Positions 8,251 through 17,635 of a stretch of 64,000 bases of DNA are shown piece after piece. How positions within the stretch are numbered: position 1 is the first letter of the stretch; each line of letters starts with the position of its first letter. This DNA comes from Metaruminococcus_A sp050943475 (GTDB lineage: Bacteria; Bacillota; Clostridia; Oscillospirales; Ruminococcaceae): assembly GCA_050943475.1 (NCBI GenBank), contig JBMNPF010000001.1, forward strand, positions 62,001 through 126,000, in the 5' to 3' direction. The notes beneath the pieces are model-generated. The model ran no database searches and was not told the origin of the DNA. It saw nothing but the letters and a program-made list of their open reading frames with translations. The position numbers and the translations under genes were made by a program.

Positions 8251-8964
8251 TTATCGAAGCGGTAATTTTGAAATTTTAGCGGGAGTGCGGGGATATTTTG
8301 TCGACGTTTGCGATATTTTTTCCACCACAACAGCGGTACGACGGCTACCGTCTGGCAAATTGTATTCTTTTACTTCCCTAATCTTTCCGCCTAATATGCG
8401 GATTGCAGGCTTGGCCTCTTCCAGTTCCTCGTTGAGTTCCGGCCCTTTCAGGGCGACAAAAAGGCCGCCAACCTTGACAAAGGGCAGACAGTATTCAGAG
8501 AGTTCCCGCATACGGGCGACAGCGCGAGCCGTTGCGAGATCCTGTTGTTCCCGCAAAGACGGCGTTCGGCCCAAATCCTCCGCCCGGCCGTGGATGCATT
8601 TGGCGTTTAAATTTAATGCGCTGCACAATTCCTTAAGAAAATTCACCCGCTTGTTCAAGCTGTCCGCAAGGGTCAGTTGAAGGTCGCGCCGGACAATGCC
8701 AATGGGTACCGAGGGAAATCCGGCGCCGGTGCCGATATCCGCCAGTTTCGCGTGTTCCGGAACCGAGGCCACCTGAAGAAGCAGCAAGCTGTCTACAAAA
8801 TGTTTGACCGCAACCTCGTCCGGTGCCGTGATTGCTGTGAGATTCATCCGGCTGTTCCAGTCAATCAGTTGTTCGTAGTAAAGCCGAAAGGCGGAAGCCT
8901 GTTCCTCGGTCAAATCAATTCCGGCCTTTGCGGCCCACATGAGCATCTGCTCCTCAAAGGGCAT
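8251..8964 (-). CDS. rsmG: 16S rRNA (guanine-527-N7)-methyltransferase
   Basis: A 237-residue SAM-dependent methyltransferase that modifies G527 of 16S rRNA. The SAM-binding motif I is ADIGTGAGFPSVPIGI, followed by DSLNKRVNFLKEL and the conserved HGRAEDLG and ATARAVARM segments. The start at 8964 (MPFEEQML) is supported by AGGGG about 8 bases upstream. It overlaps the end of mnmG by 11 bases, the usual gidA-gidB coupling. Length is normal. Confidence 0.96.
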   Translation of the reverse strand: MPFEEQMLMWAAKAGIDLTEEQASAFRLYYEQLIDWNSRMNLTAITAPDEVAVKHFVDSLLLLQVASVPEHAKLADIGTGAGFPSVPIGIVRRDLQLTLADSLNKRVNFLKELCSALNLNAKCIHGRAEDLGRTPSLREQQDLATARAVARMRELSEYCLPFVKVGGLFVALKGPELNEELEEAKPAIRILGGKIREVKEYNLPDGSRRTAVVVEKISQTSTKYPRTPAKISKLPLR

Positions 8965-10852
8965 CGGACGCCCCTCCCCTCTTTTGCGCTTCCAGCCAGA
9001 TGGTAAGCACAGTGATATCCGCCGGAGAAACCCCGGAAATACGGGATGCCTGCCCAATGTTCAGCGGATGAATCTTGTTGAGCTTTTCCACCGCCTCCAG
9101 GCGAAGCCCGGTGATGGCGTTATAATCAAAACCTTGTACCGGCAGGGTTCGGCTTTCCATTTTGCGCATCCGTTCCACCTGCTCCCGCTGGCGCTTGATG
9201 TAGCCCTCATACTTGAGCCGGATTTCCACCTGCTCGGTTACCTCATGCGGGAGTGCCGGACGCTCCGGATCAAAAGGCGCAAGGTCTTCGTAGGCAATCT
9301 GCGGGCGCTTGAGCAAGTCCACCATCCGCGCGCCGGACGCAATGGGTGATGTTTCACGTGAAACAAGCAGGCGGTTGATCTCCTCTGAAGGGGCAAGCAC
9401 CATCCCTTTGAGCCGTTCCAGTTCCTTTTCGGTCCGCTCCAGCTTGCGGTGGAGCTTTTCCATCCGCTCTTCCGAAACAAGGCCGATTTCATATCCAATG
9501 GGGGAAAGGCGTTCGTCCGCATTGTCCTGTCGGAGCAGCAGGCGGTACTCGCTGCGCGAGGTCATCATGCGGTAAGGATCCATACAGCCCTTGGTGACAA
9601 GGTCGTCAATTAAGGTTCCGATATAAGAGCTTGCACGGTCAAGAACAAGCGGCGGCTTTCCCTGCACCTTCCGTGCAGCGTTGATCCCGGCAACCAGCCC
9701 CTGCCCTGCCGCCTCTTCATAACCCGAAGTACCGTTGAACTGTCCTGCACCGTAAAGGCCGGGTACCGCCTTGACTTCCAGCGAAGGGGCGAGCTCGGTC
9801 GGGTCACAGCAGTCGTACTCAATGGCATAAGCATGCCGCATAATTTCAACCTGCTCCAATCCTTTGATTGTGCGCAGGAATTTAAGCTGGACGTCTTCCG
9901 GCAAAGAAGAAGACATCCCCTGCAAATACATTTCTTCGGTGTCAAGCCCCATCGGCTCAATGAAAAGCTGATGACGAGGCTTATCCGAAAAACGGACAAT
10001 TTTATCCTCAATGCTCGGGCAATAGCGGGGGCCAATCCCCTCAATCCGCCCGCTGTAAAGCGGCGAACGGTGGAGATTGTCCAGAATGACCTGATGGGTC
10101 TTTTCGTTTGTATAAGCAATATAGCAGTTGACCTGATTTTTCAGTTCACCGGTGGTATCGGCTGAAAACGGGACAATCTGCTCATCGCCCGGCTGTTCCT
10201 CCAGCTGAGAAAAATCAATGCTCCGGCGGTGTACACGTGCCGGCGTCCCTGTTTTAAAGCGGCGCATGGTCAGACCGAGTCGCCGCAGGTTTTCGGTTAG
10301 GCCGGTCGCCGCAACGGAACCGTCCGGACCCGCAGTATAAGAGACCTCCCCTACATGAATCTTACCGTTCAGGTAGGTGCCGGTTGCCAGTATCACACAT
10401 TTCACGGTATAAACAGCGCCGAGCGCCGTTTCAATTTCCCGGACTGCACCGGTTTCATCCACCCGGATGTCAACCACCTCGGCCTGCTTGAGTTCCAGAC
10501 CCGGCTGGCGTTCCAGGGTGTGCTTCATCAAATTGTGGTAGGCTACCCGGTCAGCCTGCACCCGCAGGCTGTGAACCGCAGGCCCCTTGCCGCGGTTGAG
10601 CATGCGGCTCTGCAGAAACGTCTTGTCCGCCGCACGGCCCATTTCACCGCCAAGCGCGTCAATTTCCTTGACGATATGCCCCTTTGCCGTTCCGCCAATG
10701 GATGGATTACACGGCATATTGGCAATCCCATCCAGGGATATGGTGAACAGCGCTGTTTTTGCACCGAGACGCGCCGCAGCCAGCGCAGCTTCACAGCCCG
10801 CATGCCCCGCCCCGATCACAGCGACATCGTAAGCGCCCATTGGATAGCTCAT
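8954..10852 (-). CDS. mnmG: tRNA uridine-34 carboxymethylaminomethyl modification enzyme MnmG (GidA)
   Basis: A 632-residue FAD protein that, with MnmE, installs the cmnm5 group on wobble uridine-34. The FAD-binding dinucleotide fold is at the N-terminus (VAVIGAGHAGCEAALAAARLG). GGTAKGHIVKEIDALGGEMG, the TGTYLNGKIHVGE block and the two signature regions around GIGPRYCPSIEDKIVRF and GQFNGTSGYEEAAGQGLVAGINAA are all present. The ATG at 10852 follows GGGAGGG. A perfect parS sequence is embedded in codons for LVSRET (9350-9365). It couples to rsmG downstream by overlap. Confidence 0.97.
   Translation of the reverse strand: MSYPMGAYDVAVIGAGHAGCEAALAAARLGAKTALFTISLDGIANMPCNPSIGGTAKGHIVKEIDALGGEMGRAADKTFLQSRMLNRGKGPAVHSLRVQADRVAYHNLMKHTLERQPGLELKQAEVVDIRVDETGAVREIETALGAVYTVKCVILATGTYLNGKIHVGEVSYTAGPDGSVAATGLTENLRRLGLTMRRFKTGTPARVHRRSIDFSQLEEQPGDEQIVPFSADTTGELKNQVNCYIAYTNEKTHQVILDNLHRSPLYSGRIEGIGPRYCPSIEDKIVRFSDKPRHQLFIEPMGLDTEEMYLQGMSSSLPEDVQLKFLRTIKGLEQVEIMRHAYAIEYDCCDPTELAPSLEVKAVPGLYGAGQFNGTSGYEEAAGQGLVAGINAARKVQGKPPLVLDRASSYIGTLIDDLVTKGCMDPYRMMTSRSEYRLLLRQDNADERLSPIGYEIGLVSEERMEKLHRKLERTEKELERLKGMVLAPSEEINRLLVSRETSPIASGARMVDLLKRPQIAYEDLAPFDPERPALPHEVTEQVEIRLKYEGYIKRQREQVERMRKMESRTLPVQGFDYNAITGLRLEAVEKLNKIHPLNIGQASRISGVSPADITVLTIWLEAQKRGGASDAL
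9350..9365. other. parS centromere site inside mnmG
   Basis: Perfect TGTTTCACGTGAAACA palindrome within the mnmG coding sequence, about 2.1 kb from the first copy. Identical to the Bacillus parS core. Confidence 0.93.
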
Positions 10853-11013
10853 GAAATCCCTCCCTTGTTTGAACATCCGCCAAATAAAAAAACTCTTTCG
10901 AAACAAGCATTTCTCTGTAACCATCAACCGGCCATTTATCTTCAGCAAGTCTTATCAAAAAGAAACGCTTTTCAACAATCGCATCGTAAACGGTGGAAAA
11001 CACTTTGTGTACA

Positions 11014-12378
11014 CTATTTTCCAACACAGAATTTCGAAAAAACCTCATCCACAACCACATCCGAAACCGACTCACCGGTGAGCTGCAGCAAAGCGTCGAT
11101 GGCGTCCTCAATCGAAATGTTAACGGCATCCAGCGTCATACCAAAAGAAAGCGCATCCAGGCTTGCTTCAATGTGGTTCAGCGCCATATTGGCACAGGAC
11201 CGCTGGCGCTCATTCGCAAGAATGGGCTGATTGGTGTCAAACTCGGTCAAATGCATCAAATGGGAAACGGCTTTATTTAATTCTGCAACAGCCGTTTCTT
11301 CCTTTGCAGAAATTAAAACAGAATGTTGAAAATCTCGCTTAATATACTCTTCGTCAATTTGTACACCCAAATCGGACTTATTTAGCACCACAATAGTTGG
11401 TTTGGTGCGGACCACCCGCATCAGCTCCACGTCCTGGCTGTCCAGTTCTTCCGAGGCATCAAGCACCAAAAGCACCATATCCGCTTCCGCAATCCGCTTT
11501 TTGGCGCGGTCAATGCCCGCAAGCTCCACCGTGTCATGGGTTTGATGAATCCCAGCCGTATCCGCAAGGCGGAGCACGACGTCGCCAAGGTTTACCGTCT
11601 CCTCCACAATGTCACGGGTGGTGCCGGCCATATCGGTGACAATGCTTTTTTCACAACCGGCGAGCAGGTTCATCAGGGTGGATTTGCCGACGTTTGGCTT
11701 ACCCACAATGGCGGTATTCACACCCATGTGGACAACTCGGCCAATGTCAAAGGTCTTGATTAAATCCTTAATCTCCTGCCTGATTTCCAGCAACTCATTC
11801 CGCAGCAGCGAAAGTTTTACCGCATCTACGTCTTCCTCCGGAAAATCAATCCAGGCGGTGATGTGGGAGGTCTGGGCAATCAGGCGATCCTTTACCTTCG
11901 CTATTTTCTGGTAAAGTGCGCCGTCCAGCGCGGTCATCGCACAGCGGGCAGCCTGTTCGCTCTGGGAATTGACAATATCCAGCACCGACTCCGCCTGGGT
12001 CAGCGACATTTTGCCATTTAAAAAGGCGCGCTTGGTAAATTCCCCTGCTTCGGCAAGGCGCGCGCCGGCGTCCAGCACCGCACGGAGCAGCCGTCGGGTG
12101 ACAACAATCCCGCCGTGGCAGGAAAGCTCAACTACATTCTCACCGGTGTAGCTTCTCGGCGCACGGTAAACAACTGCAACCGTATTGTCAATTTCGCCGG
12201 TTGCATCCACAGCCGTTCCATAAGCGGCTGTATAGCCTTTGTGTTCGCACAACGGTATGCCAGATACTGGCCGGAAAATTCGATCGCTGACCGCAATTGC
12301 CTCCGGGCCGGAAATACGGATGACCGACAGCCCCCCAACCGCATTCGGGGTGGCAATCGCTGCAATGGTCTCGTTCAT
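11014..12378 (-). CDS. mnmE: tRNA modification GTPase MnmE (TrmE)
   Basis: A 454-residue GTPase partnering MnmG in wobble-uridine modification. Domains in order are the N-terminal tetrahydrofolate-binding domain (MNETIAAIATPNAVGGLSVIRISG), a helical domain, and an inserted Ras-like G domain with G1 GKPNVGKSTLMN, G2/G3 DMAGTTRDIVEE and LADTAGIHQT, and G4 NKSD. The protein ends with FCVGK, the C-[IV]-G-K motif needed for catalysis. It is followed by 161 bases before mnmG and preceded by the jag terminator, so it may have its own promoter. Confidence 0.97.
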   Translation of the reverse strand: MNETIAAIATPNAVGGLSVIRISGPEAIAVSDRIFRPVSGIPLCEHKGYTAAYGTAVDATGEIDNTVAVVYRAPRSYTGENVVELSCHGGIVVTRRLLRAVLDAGARLAEAGEFTKRAFLNGKMSLTQAESVLDIVNSQSEQAARCAMTALDGALYQKIAKVKDRLIAQTSHITAWIDFPEEDVDAVKLSLLRNELLEIRQEIKDLIKTFDIGRVVHMGVNTAIVGKPNVGKSTLMNLLAGCEKSIVTDMAGTTRDIVEETVNLGDVVLRLADTAGIHQTHDTVELAGIDRAKKRIAEADMVLLVLDASEELDSQDVELMRVVRTKPTIVVLNKSDLGVQIDEEYIKRDFQHSVLISAKEETAVAELNKAVSHLMHLTEFDTNQPILANERQRSCANMALNHIEASLDALSFGMTLDAVNISIEDAIDALLQLTGESVSDVVVDEVFSKFCVGK

Positions 12379-12493
12379 GCTGATGACTCCTTCTCATGGA
12401 AAAGAGGATGCTCCCTCTTTCCGGACAATTCCTGCCGGGCCTGCATGCGAACCCGTGGAAATGATTAATTTCTTTTACATTTACATTCGGCAC

Positions 12494-12532
12494 AAAAAAA
12501 CCGCCGGCACAGTATGTGCAACGACGGTTTTT
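12494..12532 (-). terminator. Terminator after jag
   Basis: On the minus strand CAAAAACCGTCG ... CGGCGGTTTTTTTG forms a stem with a T-run between jag and mnmE; inner GTGCAC/TGTGC pairing extends it. Confidence 0.75.
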
Positions 12533-12546
12533 GCCTGGGTAACAGC

Positions 12547-13371
12547 TTAAAGCTCTATTTTTTCGTACAGCTTTGCCTGTTTTTCGCGCTCGGACTTCTC
12601 CGCCCTGATATACTCCGCCTCATAAGAGGTCTGGCCAACTTTGGAAAGGTTCATGCTCTTGGTTGGAACCTCATCCCTGCGGCTGTCACGGCGGCGCTCA
12701 TTTCCCCCGCGGGAACGGCGTGAATCCGAACGCCTTGGGTTGGTCGAGGAAATGACAACGCGGCGGTTTGGTTCCTCGCCAATGGATTTTGAAGTGACGC
12801 CCTGCATTTTGGAAACCACCGAATGGATGATGCGGCGTTCATAGGGATTCATCGGCTCCAGCGTAGAACTGCGGCCGGTGCGCGCAACCGTTTTGGAGAG
12901 CTTTTCAGCAAGGTGCATTAACGTCTGCTCCCGTTTGGCACGGTAATCGCCCGAATCCACCGTAATGCGGAAATAATCTCCACCCAAACGGTTTGCAACC
13001 AGAGAGGTCAGGTACTGGATAGCGTCGAGCGTTTCGCCCCGGCGGCCAATAATAACACCCAAACCTTCTCCCTCAATGTTGAGGATTACATGATCGTTCT
13101 CTTCGCTGGTCTCGGTAATGGTGAAGCCGGAAAGCCCCATTGCTGTAAGAATACTGGTAATGTATTCTTTTGCCAATTCCGTTTTGGTGGGAACCGCCTT
13201 TTCGTAGGAGACCCTTACCTGCGCTTCGCTTTTGAGTTTGCCAAGCAGGGAGCGCTTGGGCTCCTCCAAAACCTCAACGGTTACATCGGCGGCTGTCACT
13301 CCAAGCTGAGCTGCTGCGCGTTCGGTCGCCTCTGCGACAGTTTTGCCGGAAGCGGTTGCTGTATAAACCAT
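12547..13371 (-). CDS. jag: RNA-binding protein Jag/KhpB
   Basis: A 274-residue protein with three domains: Jag-N (residues 1-55, YTATASGKTVAEATERAAAQLG), a KH domain (about 80-150, with the GxxG loop in VIIGRRGETLDAIQYL) and R3H (about 160-205, MNPYERRIIHSVVSKMQGVTS plus SIGEEPNRRVVI). A basic, Arg/Ser-rich tail follows and is longer than usual. KhpB binds many RNAs and affects cell elongation and sporulation in Firmicutes. It sits directly after yidC, the classical spoIIIJ-jag pair, 22 bases apart. Confidence 0.95.
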   Translation of the reverse strand: MVYTATASGKTVAEATERAAAQLGVTAADVTVEVLEEPKRSLLGKLKSEAQVRVSYEKAVPTKTELAKEYITSILTAMGLSGFTITETSEENDHVILNIEGEGLGVIIGRRGETLDAIQYLTSLVANRLGGDYFRITVDSGDYRAKREQTLMHLAEKLSKTVARTGRSSTLEPMNPYERRIIHSVVSKMQGVTSKSIGEEPNRRVVISSTNPRRSDSRRSRGGNERRRDSRRDEVPTKSMNLSKVGQTSYEAEYIRAEKSEREKQAKLYEKIEL

Positions 13372-13393
13372 GAGTCAACCCTCCTGTCTGTGG

Positions 13394-14521
13394 TTAGCGT
13401 AAATCTTCATCGGTTACTTCTTTGTATTCCTCGCCGTACTTTTCTGCGTCACGGCGGCGAGCTTCTGCAAGACGGCGGCGGTTGAGCTCTTTTTTGGTCA
13501 TGAGCTCGCCCTTATAGGTCACCATGCCGTTCTCTTCTTCTACAACTTCGTTGGATTCAGCGGTGCCCGCCTGTGCTGCTTGTGCTGCCTGTGCATTTTT
13601 TAAGGCCTGCTGCATACGGGACGGTTTTTTCTTCTTACCCTTTTTCTTGAGCTTGTCCTTTTCAAATATGGCTTCCATTTTCTCCGGCGTATAAATTTTA
13701 AAGAGAATAATGGACTGAACACCCATGAGAATGTTGGACGCAATCCAGTACAGAACAACGCCGACCGGAACCTGGAACGCAAAGAAAAGGGAGAATACCG
13801 GCATGACAAACATCATGCCTTTGGTCATGCCCTTCATCTGGTTGCCGCCTTGGACGTGGTTCATGTAATTGAACTTCATCGAAATAAACATGGCCAGAAT
13901 GGAGGTAACGCCGGAAAGAATTGGAATAATGACAAGCGGATCCCACGCAAGCGGAGCAACTGCGCCAAGGTTCAGGCCGAAAAACGACATGTCGAAATTC
14001 GCAACCTTGTCTACAAAGTCGGTCCCAAGGGAAGCAAACTTGTCCGGGAACTCTTTCACCGCGTTGATAACACTGATCTGCGCATTTGAGGTGATAAAAC
14101 CGCTGCCAAGCACTTCTTTTGCAATTTCTTCCGCTTTGGTGATGAGTTCCTGCGGAAGCCGGAGCATATGAAGCAGCGGATTGTAAATGACGTTGATCAG
14201 ACCAAACAGAATCGGGAACTGGATGAGCAAGGGCAGGCATCCGCCGCCCATAGGACTCATACCCTCCTGCTCATAGAGCTTCATCTGCTCTTCCTGGAGT
14301 TTCTGCTTGTTGTTTTTGTATTTCTTTTGCAGCGCCTGAATTTTTGGCTGGAACTGTGCCATCCGCGCTGAGGATTTCTGCTGTTTTATACCCAGCGGAT
14401 ACAGCAGGAGCCTTGTGAAGATGGTAAACAGGATAATGGCAAAACCGTAGTTGTGCACCACCTGGTAGAACACCCACATAATCCAGCCGAGAGGGTAACC
14501 AAAAATGAGACTGAAATCCAT
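13394..14521 (-). CDS. yidC: Membrane protein insertase YidC (SpoIIIJ/OxaA)
   Basis: A 375-residue polytopic insertase for inner-membrane proteins. It begins almost directly with the first conserved transmembrane segment (IMWVFYQVVHNYGFAIILFTIFTRLLLYPL) and lacks a lipobox cysteine, as in many clostridial YidC. The conserved SARMAQFQPKIQALQKKY coiled region, GGCLPLLIQFPILFGLINVIYNPL and the later hydrophobic VMPVFSLFFAFQVPVGVVLYWIASNI follow. The last 90 residues are highly charged (KKKGKKKKPSR, then an acidic/basic tail), which probably contacts ribosomes. It lies between yidD and jag. Confidence 0.96.
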   Translation of the reverse strand: MDFSLIFGYPLGWIMWVFYQVVHNYGFAIILFTIFTRLLLYPLGIKQQKSSARMAQFQPKIQALQKKYKNNKQKLQEEQMKLYEQEGMSPMGGGCLPLLIQFPILFGLINVIYNPLLHMLRLPQELITKAEEIAKEVLGSGFITSNAQISVINAVKEFPDKFASLGTDFVDKVANFDMSFFGLNLGAVAPLAWDPLVIIPILSGVTSILAMFISMKFNYMNHVQGGNQMKGMTKGMMFVMPVFSLFFAFQVPVGVVLYWIASNILMGVQSIILFKIYTPEKMEAIFEKDKLKKKGKKKKPSRMQQALKNAQAAQAAQAGTAESNEVVEEENGMVTYKGELMTKKELNRRRLAEARRRDAEKYGEEYKEVTDEDLR

Positions 14522-14599
14522 ACAGACCTCCCGTAAGTTTTAAATATCATGCAAAAGGGCGCCTGTATGGGGTTCCCATTTTGACACAGACTGCCGCCC

Positions 14600-14842
14600 T
14601 TATGATTTTCTTTTTCTGAAGATGGAAAAGGTTTCCGGCACCGGGTCAATGCCGCCTTTACAAAACGGGTTACAGCGGAGAATCCGCTTTAAGGCGAGCC
14701 AACAGCCTTTCAAAACGCCAAAACGCCGCACCGCCTCCAGCGCATACTGGGAACAGGTGGGATAAAACCGGCAGCAGGGCGGGTGCATTCCGGAAAGAAA
14801 CCGCTGGTAAAAACGGATTAGCGCCATTGCAGCCTTTTTCAT
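14600..14842 (-). CDS. yidD: Membrane protein insertion efficiency factor YidD
   Basis: An 80-residue protein with the full family signature: LIRFYQRFLSG, CRFYPTCSQYALEAV and GCWLALKRILRCNPFCKGGIDPVP. It is thought to sit at the membrane through an amphipathic helix and help YidC-dependent insertion. Its ATG overlaps the rnpA stop by 4 bases, so the two are translationally coupled, which is the standard arrangement. Confidence 0.96.
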   Translation of the reverse strand: MKKAAMALIRFYQRFLSGMHPPCCRFYPTCSQYALEAVRRFGVLKGCWLALKRILRCNPFCKGGIDPVPETFSIFRKRKS

Positions 14843-15204
14843 CGTTTTTTCGGTTTGTTCCGCGCCTGGTTTTGGGCGGAACCCATGAGCGAAGCAATTT
14901 GCCCTTTCATTACGCGGGCAATCTGCCCGGATTTGGCCGAAGGCGTCGCACTGCGTGCGACAAAAACAAAATCGTACCCCTGGGGTAACCCCGGCGAAAC
15001 CTCCTGCCAGGCCGCACGAATCACCCGGCGGCTGCGGCTGCGCGCCACTGCACCCCCAACCTTTTTGCCGGTTGTAATGCCAACCCGGTTCATGCCTCGG
15101 CTGTTTTTCATCATATAGGTCACAAGCAAAGCATGTCCCTTAAAACGGCCCCGGTAATAAAGGCGTTTAAATTCCTTATTGAGCTTCAATGAAACAATTT
15201 TCAT
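14839..15204 (-). CDS. rnpA: Ribonuclease P protein component
   Basis: A 121-residue basic protein subunit that helps the RNase P RNA cut tRNA 5' leaders. The family RNR motif region appears as AVARSRSRRVIRAAWQE, slightly altered from the common KRNRIKR pattern, with RGRFKGHALLVTY and NRVGITTGKKVGGAV before it. The start at 15204 (MKIVSLKLNKEFKRLY) was chosen because AAGGA precedes it at normal distance and because it matches the family start; the frame extends upstream to 15345 without homology. It overlaps yidD. Confidence 0.94.
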   Translation of the reverse strand: MKIVSLKLNKEFKRLYYRGRFKGHALLVTYMMKNSRGMNRVGITTGKKVGGAVARSRSRRVIRAAWQEVSPGLPQGYDFVFVARSATPSAKSGQIARVMKGQIASLMGSAQNQARNKPKKR

Positions 15205-15373
15205 CCGGCACATCCTTGGGTAACAGGGCTTTTCAAAAACAAAGACCACATCCGCTTTATTCCGTGTGGCCTCGCGCTGCGCAGCAGTACGCTGCGCGGG
15301 TATTTCCCGGTAAAATACGGTTTGGTACCGGGCCTGTAACGGCACGATACCAATTACCGGGCACTGTATGAAT

Positions 15374-15508
15374 TTAGTAGGTCAGGACTTTCCTGCCCTT
15401 GGCGCGGCGGCGTGCCAACACCTTACGGCCGTTCTTCGTGGCCATTCTCTTTCTGAAACCGTGCTCTTTTTTCCGCTGGAGCTTTTTCGGCTGGTAGGTT
15501 CTTTTCAC
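15374..15508 (-). CDS. rpmH: 50S ribosomal protein L34
   Basis: A 44-residue ribosomal protein that starts VKRTYQPKKLQRKKEHGF and ends RRRAKGRKVLTY, an almost invariant family sequence. The start is GTG at 15508 with AAAGGGGG 9 bases upstream; no suitable ATG exists, and the longer frame upstream does not belong to L34. It is the promoter-proximal gene of the rpmH-rnpA-yidD-yidC-jag cluster and is driven by the consensus promoter at 15641-15669. Confidence 0.97.
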   Translation of the reverse strand: MKRTYQPKKLQRKKEHGFRKRMATKNGRKVLARRRAKGRKVLTY

Positions 15509-15640
15509 CGGAATCGTTCCCCCTTTCAAGCTGTCCCCAATATGGGCAGCGTTTCCTTTCGCCATGGGCCAATGCCAAAACCAAAACCAAACTGGCGGCA
15601 CTTTTTAGGATGTAAAAATGGCGAAACCTTGCAAGATAAA

Positions 15641-15669
15641 AGTATATTATTAACAACGCAAAATGTCAA
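15641..15669 (-). promoter_or_regulatory. SigA-type promoter of rpmH
   Basis: On the minus strand: perfect -35 TTGACA (15664-15669), 17-base spacer, -10 TATACT (15641-15646). Confidence 0.85.
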
Positions 15670-15792
15670 GTGATTTCGCCTATTTTCTTTGATTTCCGGG
15701 TTTGCAGCGTATGAAATTCCCCTTTATTTACCATTTCCTTTTTCCGCCGGACTATACTATTATAAATATATCAGCAAACCTCTGTAATCCGC

Positions 15793-15821
15793 TTGAAAAA
15801 GATGTGGAATTTTGCTATAAT
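15793..15821 (+). promoter_or_regulatory. SigA-type promoter of dnaA
   Basis: -35 TTGAAA (15793-15798), 17-base spacer, perfect -10 TATAAT (15816-15821). Predicted transcription start near 15828, leaving a leader of about 470 bases before dnaA. The rpmH-dnaA gap (15509-16300) holds no convincing gene. It has a few degenerate DnaA-box-like motifs (GTTTCCACA at 16252-16260, CATTCCACA near 16035) and a hairpin AGACAG/CTGTCT near 16091-16108. Confidence 0.8.
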
Positions 15822-16300
15822 AAAAAGCAGAATCGTTTGCGTGCGGTTTCTCGGCGTTTTACGCCGCCGGACGCAGGATATTGTACCCCATACGCCTGTC
15901 ATAGTCAACGGGTTTTCTTTCCTGCTTTTTGAGGCGGGAGGGCCATACGGCGCCGGGCAACGAATTGTCCCGGGAGAATACCCGCCTTTTTATGGCAGGT
16001 TTTTTCAGGTCTCCTGCGTTTTTTGGCTGCGGACCATTCCACAGCCGGTTATAATCTGCTGCCCGCAAACGCATAGATTTTTTGTGCCGGAGACAGAAAA
16101 CTCTGTCTGCGCGCCCCCTTTTATTTGCAGCCTGCCCATGTGGTGTGGGTTCGAATTTTTTCATCAAAAAGGCAGCCGTTTTAAAGCAGGCAGTTCATTT
16201 CTTACGGCGGTACCTGCCCTTCTCAACACGGTTTGCACCTTTTTTCTCCCTGTTTCCACAAATTATCAACGAATTGGACTGTTAGGAGGTCGTTTCAACA

Positions 16301-17635
16301 ATGGAATCCTTTATGCAGGTGTTTAATTTGGTGAAAGATGCCTGTCACGAAAGTATTTCGGATGTGGCGTTCAATCTCTGGATTGCACCGCTGGAGCCGG
16401 TAAAACTGGAGAATGACACCGCAACCCTGTTCATCAAAAGCGAGTTTCAAAAAAATATTATTACCGACAAATACATGGCGCTGCTGACCAAGGCCTTTAA
16501 CCAGGTTCTCGGTTTTGACGTTAAAATTGAAATTGCAACCGAGGACACCGAAAACCAAAAGGCGTCCGCCCCCATTGAATTGGACGAAAATACCGCTACC
16601 GACGGCACCATGCCCAACGGCGACTATGAATATACCTTTGAAACCTTTATTGTCGGCTCGTCCAATAACTTTGCAGTGGCGGCCTGTAAAGCGGTTGCTT
16701 CCAAACAGTCCGGAACCTACAATCCGCTCTTCATCTACGGGCCGAGCGGCCTTGGGAAAACCCACCTGCTCATGGCAATCCGCCATGAAATTCAAAAGCG
16801 GACTCCGGGCACCAATGTGCTTTACGTCAATGGGGAGACCTTTACCAACGAATTTATTACCTCCATTGAAAATGAAACAACCAACCAGTTCCACAGCAAA
16901 TACCGCAGCGCGGACATTCTTCTGGTGGATGACATTCAATTTGTCGCGGGCAAAGAACGCACCCAGGAGGAATTTTTCCATACCTTTAATGAGCTGCACA
17001 GCGTCGGGCGCCAGATCGTCCTGGCCTCCGACCGGCCGCCCAAAGATATTAAAACGCTGGAGGAGCGGCTCCGCACCCGGTTTGAAAGCGGCCTGATTAC
17101 CGACATTACCACCCCGGATTTTGAAACGCGAATCGCTATTATCCGCCGCAAGGCCGAGCTGCTCGACATTGAAATTCCGGACGAAGTCGCCGAATTCATC
17201 GCAAACCGGCTGAAAAACAACATCCGCCAGCTCGAAGGGGCGGTCAAAAAGATCAAGGCCTACAAGCTGCTGGCCGGTTCCAATCCCTCCATTACAGTGG
17301 CGCAGCACGTCATCAAAGACATTCTGACCGACACCCAGCCGGTCCCGGTCACCATTAAGCGGATTATTGCCGAAGTCGGCCGTACATACGGCATTTCACC
17401 GGAAGAAATTGAAGGCCCAATGCGCACAACCCCAATTTCCAATGCGCGTAAGGTCGCCATTTATGTGGTGCGTGAAATTACCCAGCTTCCGTTGCAGGAA
17501 ATTGGCACCAAGTTCAATAACCGCGATCATTCGACCATTGTCTACGCCCTCAAAGATGTGGAAAAGAATATGAAAAAAGACTCCCACTTCAAAGGAATTG
17601 TCGAGGATATCATCAAAAATATCCGCGATAACTGA
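16301..17635 (+). CDS. dnaA: Chromosomal replication initiator DnaA
   Basis: A 444-residue AAA+ initiator that binds DnaA boxes and unwinds oriC. Domain I (1-80) is the DnaB/partner-binding region and is followed by a short acidic linker (80-112). The AAA+ domain has Walker A GPSGLGKT (147-154), Walker B LLVDDIQF (from 207) and the arginine-finger region RTRFESGL. Domain IV binds DNA with ITQLPLQEIGTKFNNRDHSTIVYA, the family signature (usually GRDHSTV). TTAGGAGG precedes the ATG. A consensus promoter is about 480 bases upstream. Confidence 0.98.
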   Translation: MESFMQVFNLVKDACHESISDVAFNLWIAPLEPVKLENDTATLFIKSEFQKNIITDKYMALLTKAFNQVLGFDVKIEIATEDTENQKASAPIELDENTATDGTMPNGDYEYTFETFIVGSSNNFAVAACKAVASKQSGTYNPLFIYGPSGLGKTHLLMAIRHEIQKRTPGTNVLYVNGETFTNEFITSIENETTNQFHSKYRSADILLVDDIQFVAGKERTQEEFFHTFNELHSVGRQIVLASDRPPKDIKTLEERLRTRFESGLITDITTPDFETRIAIIRRKAELLDIEIPDEVAEFIANRLKNNIRQLEGAVKKIKAYKLLAGSNPSITVAQHVIKDILTDTQPVPVTIKRIIAEVGRTYGISPEEIEGPMRTTPISNARKVAIYVVREITQLPLQEIGTKFNNRDHSTIVYALKDVEKNMKKDSHFKGIVEDIIKNIRDN

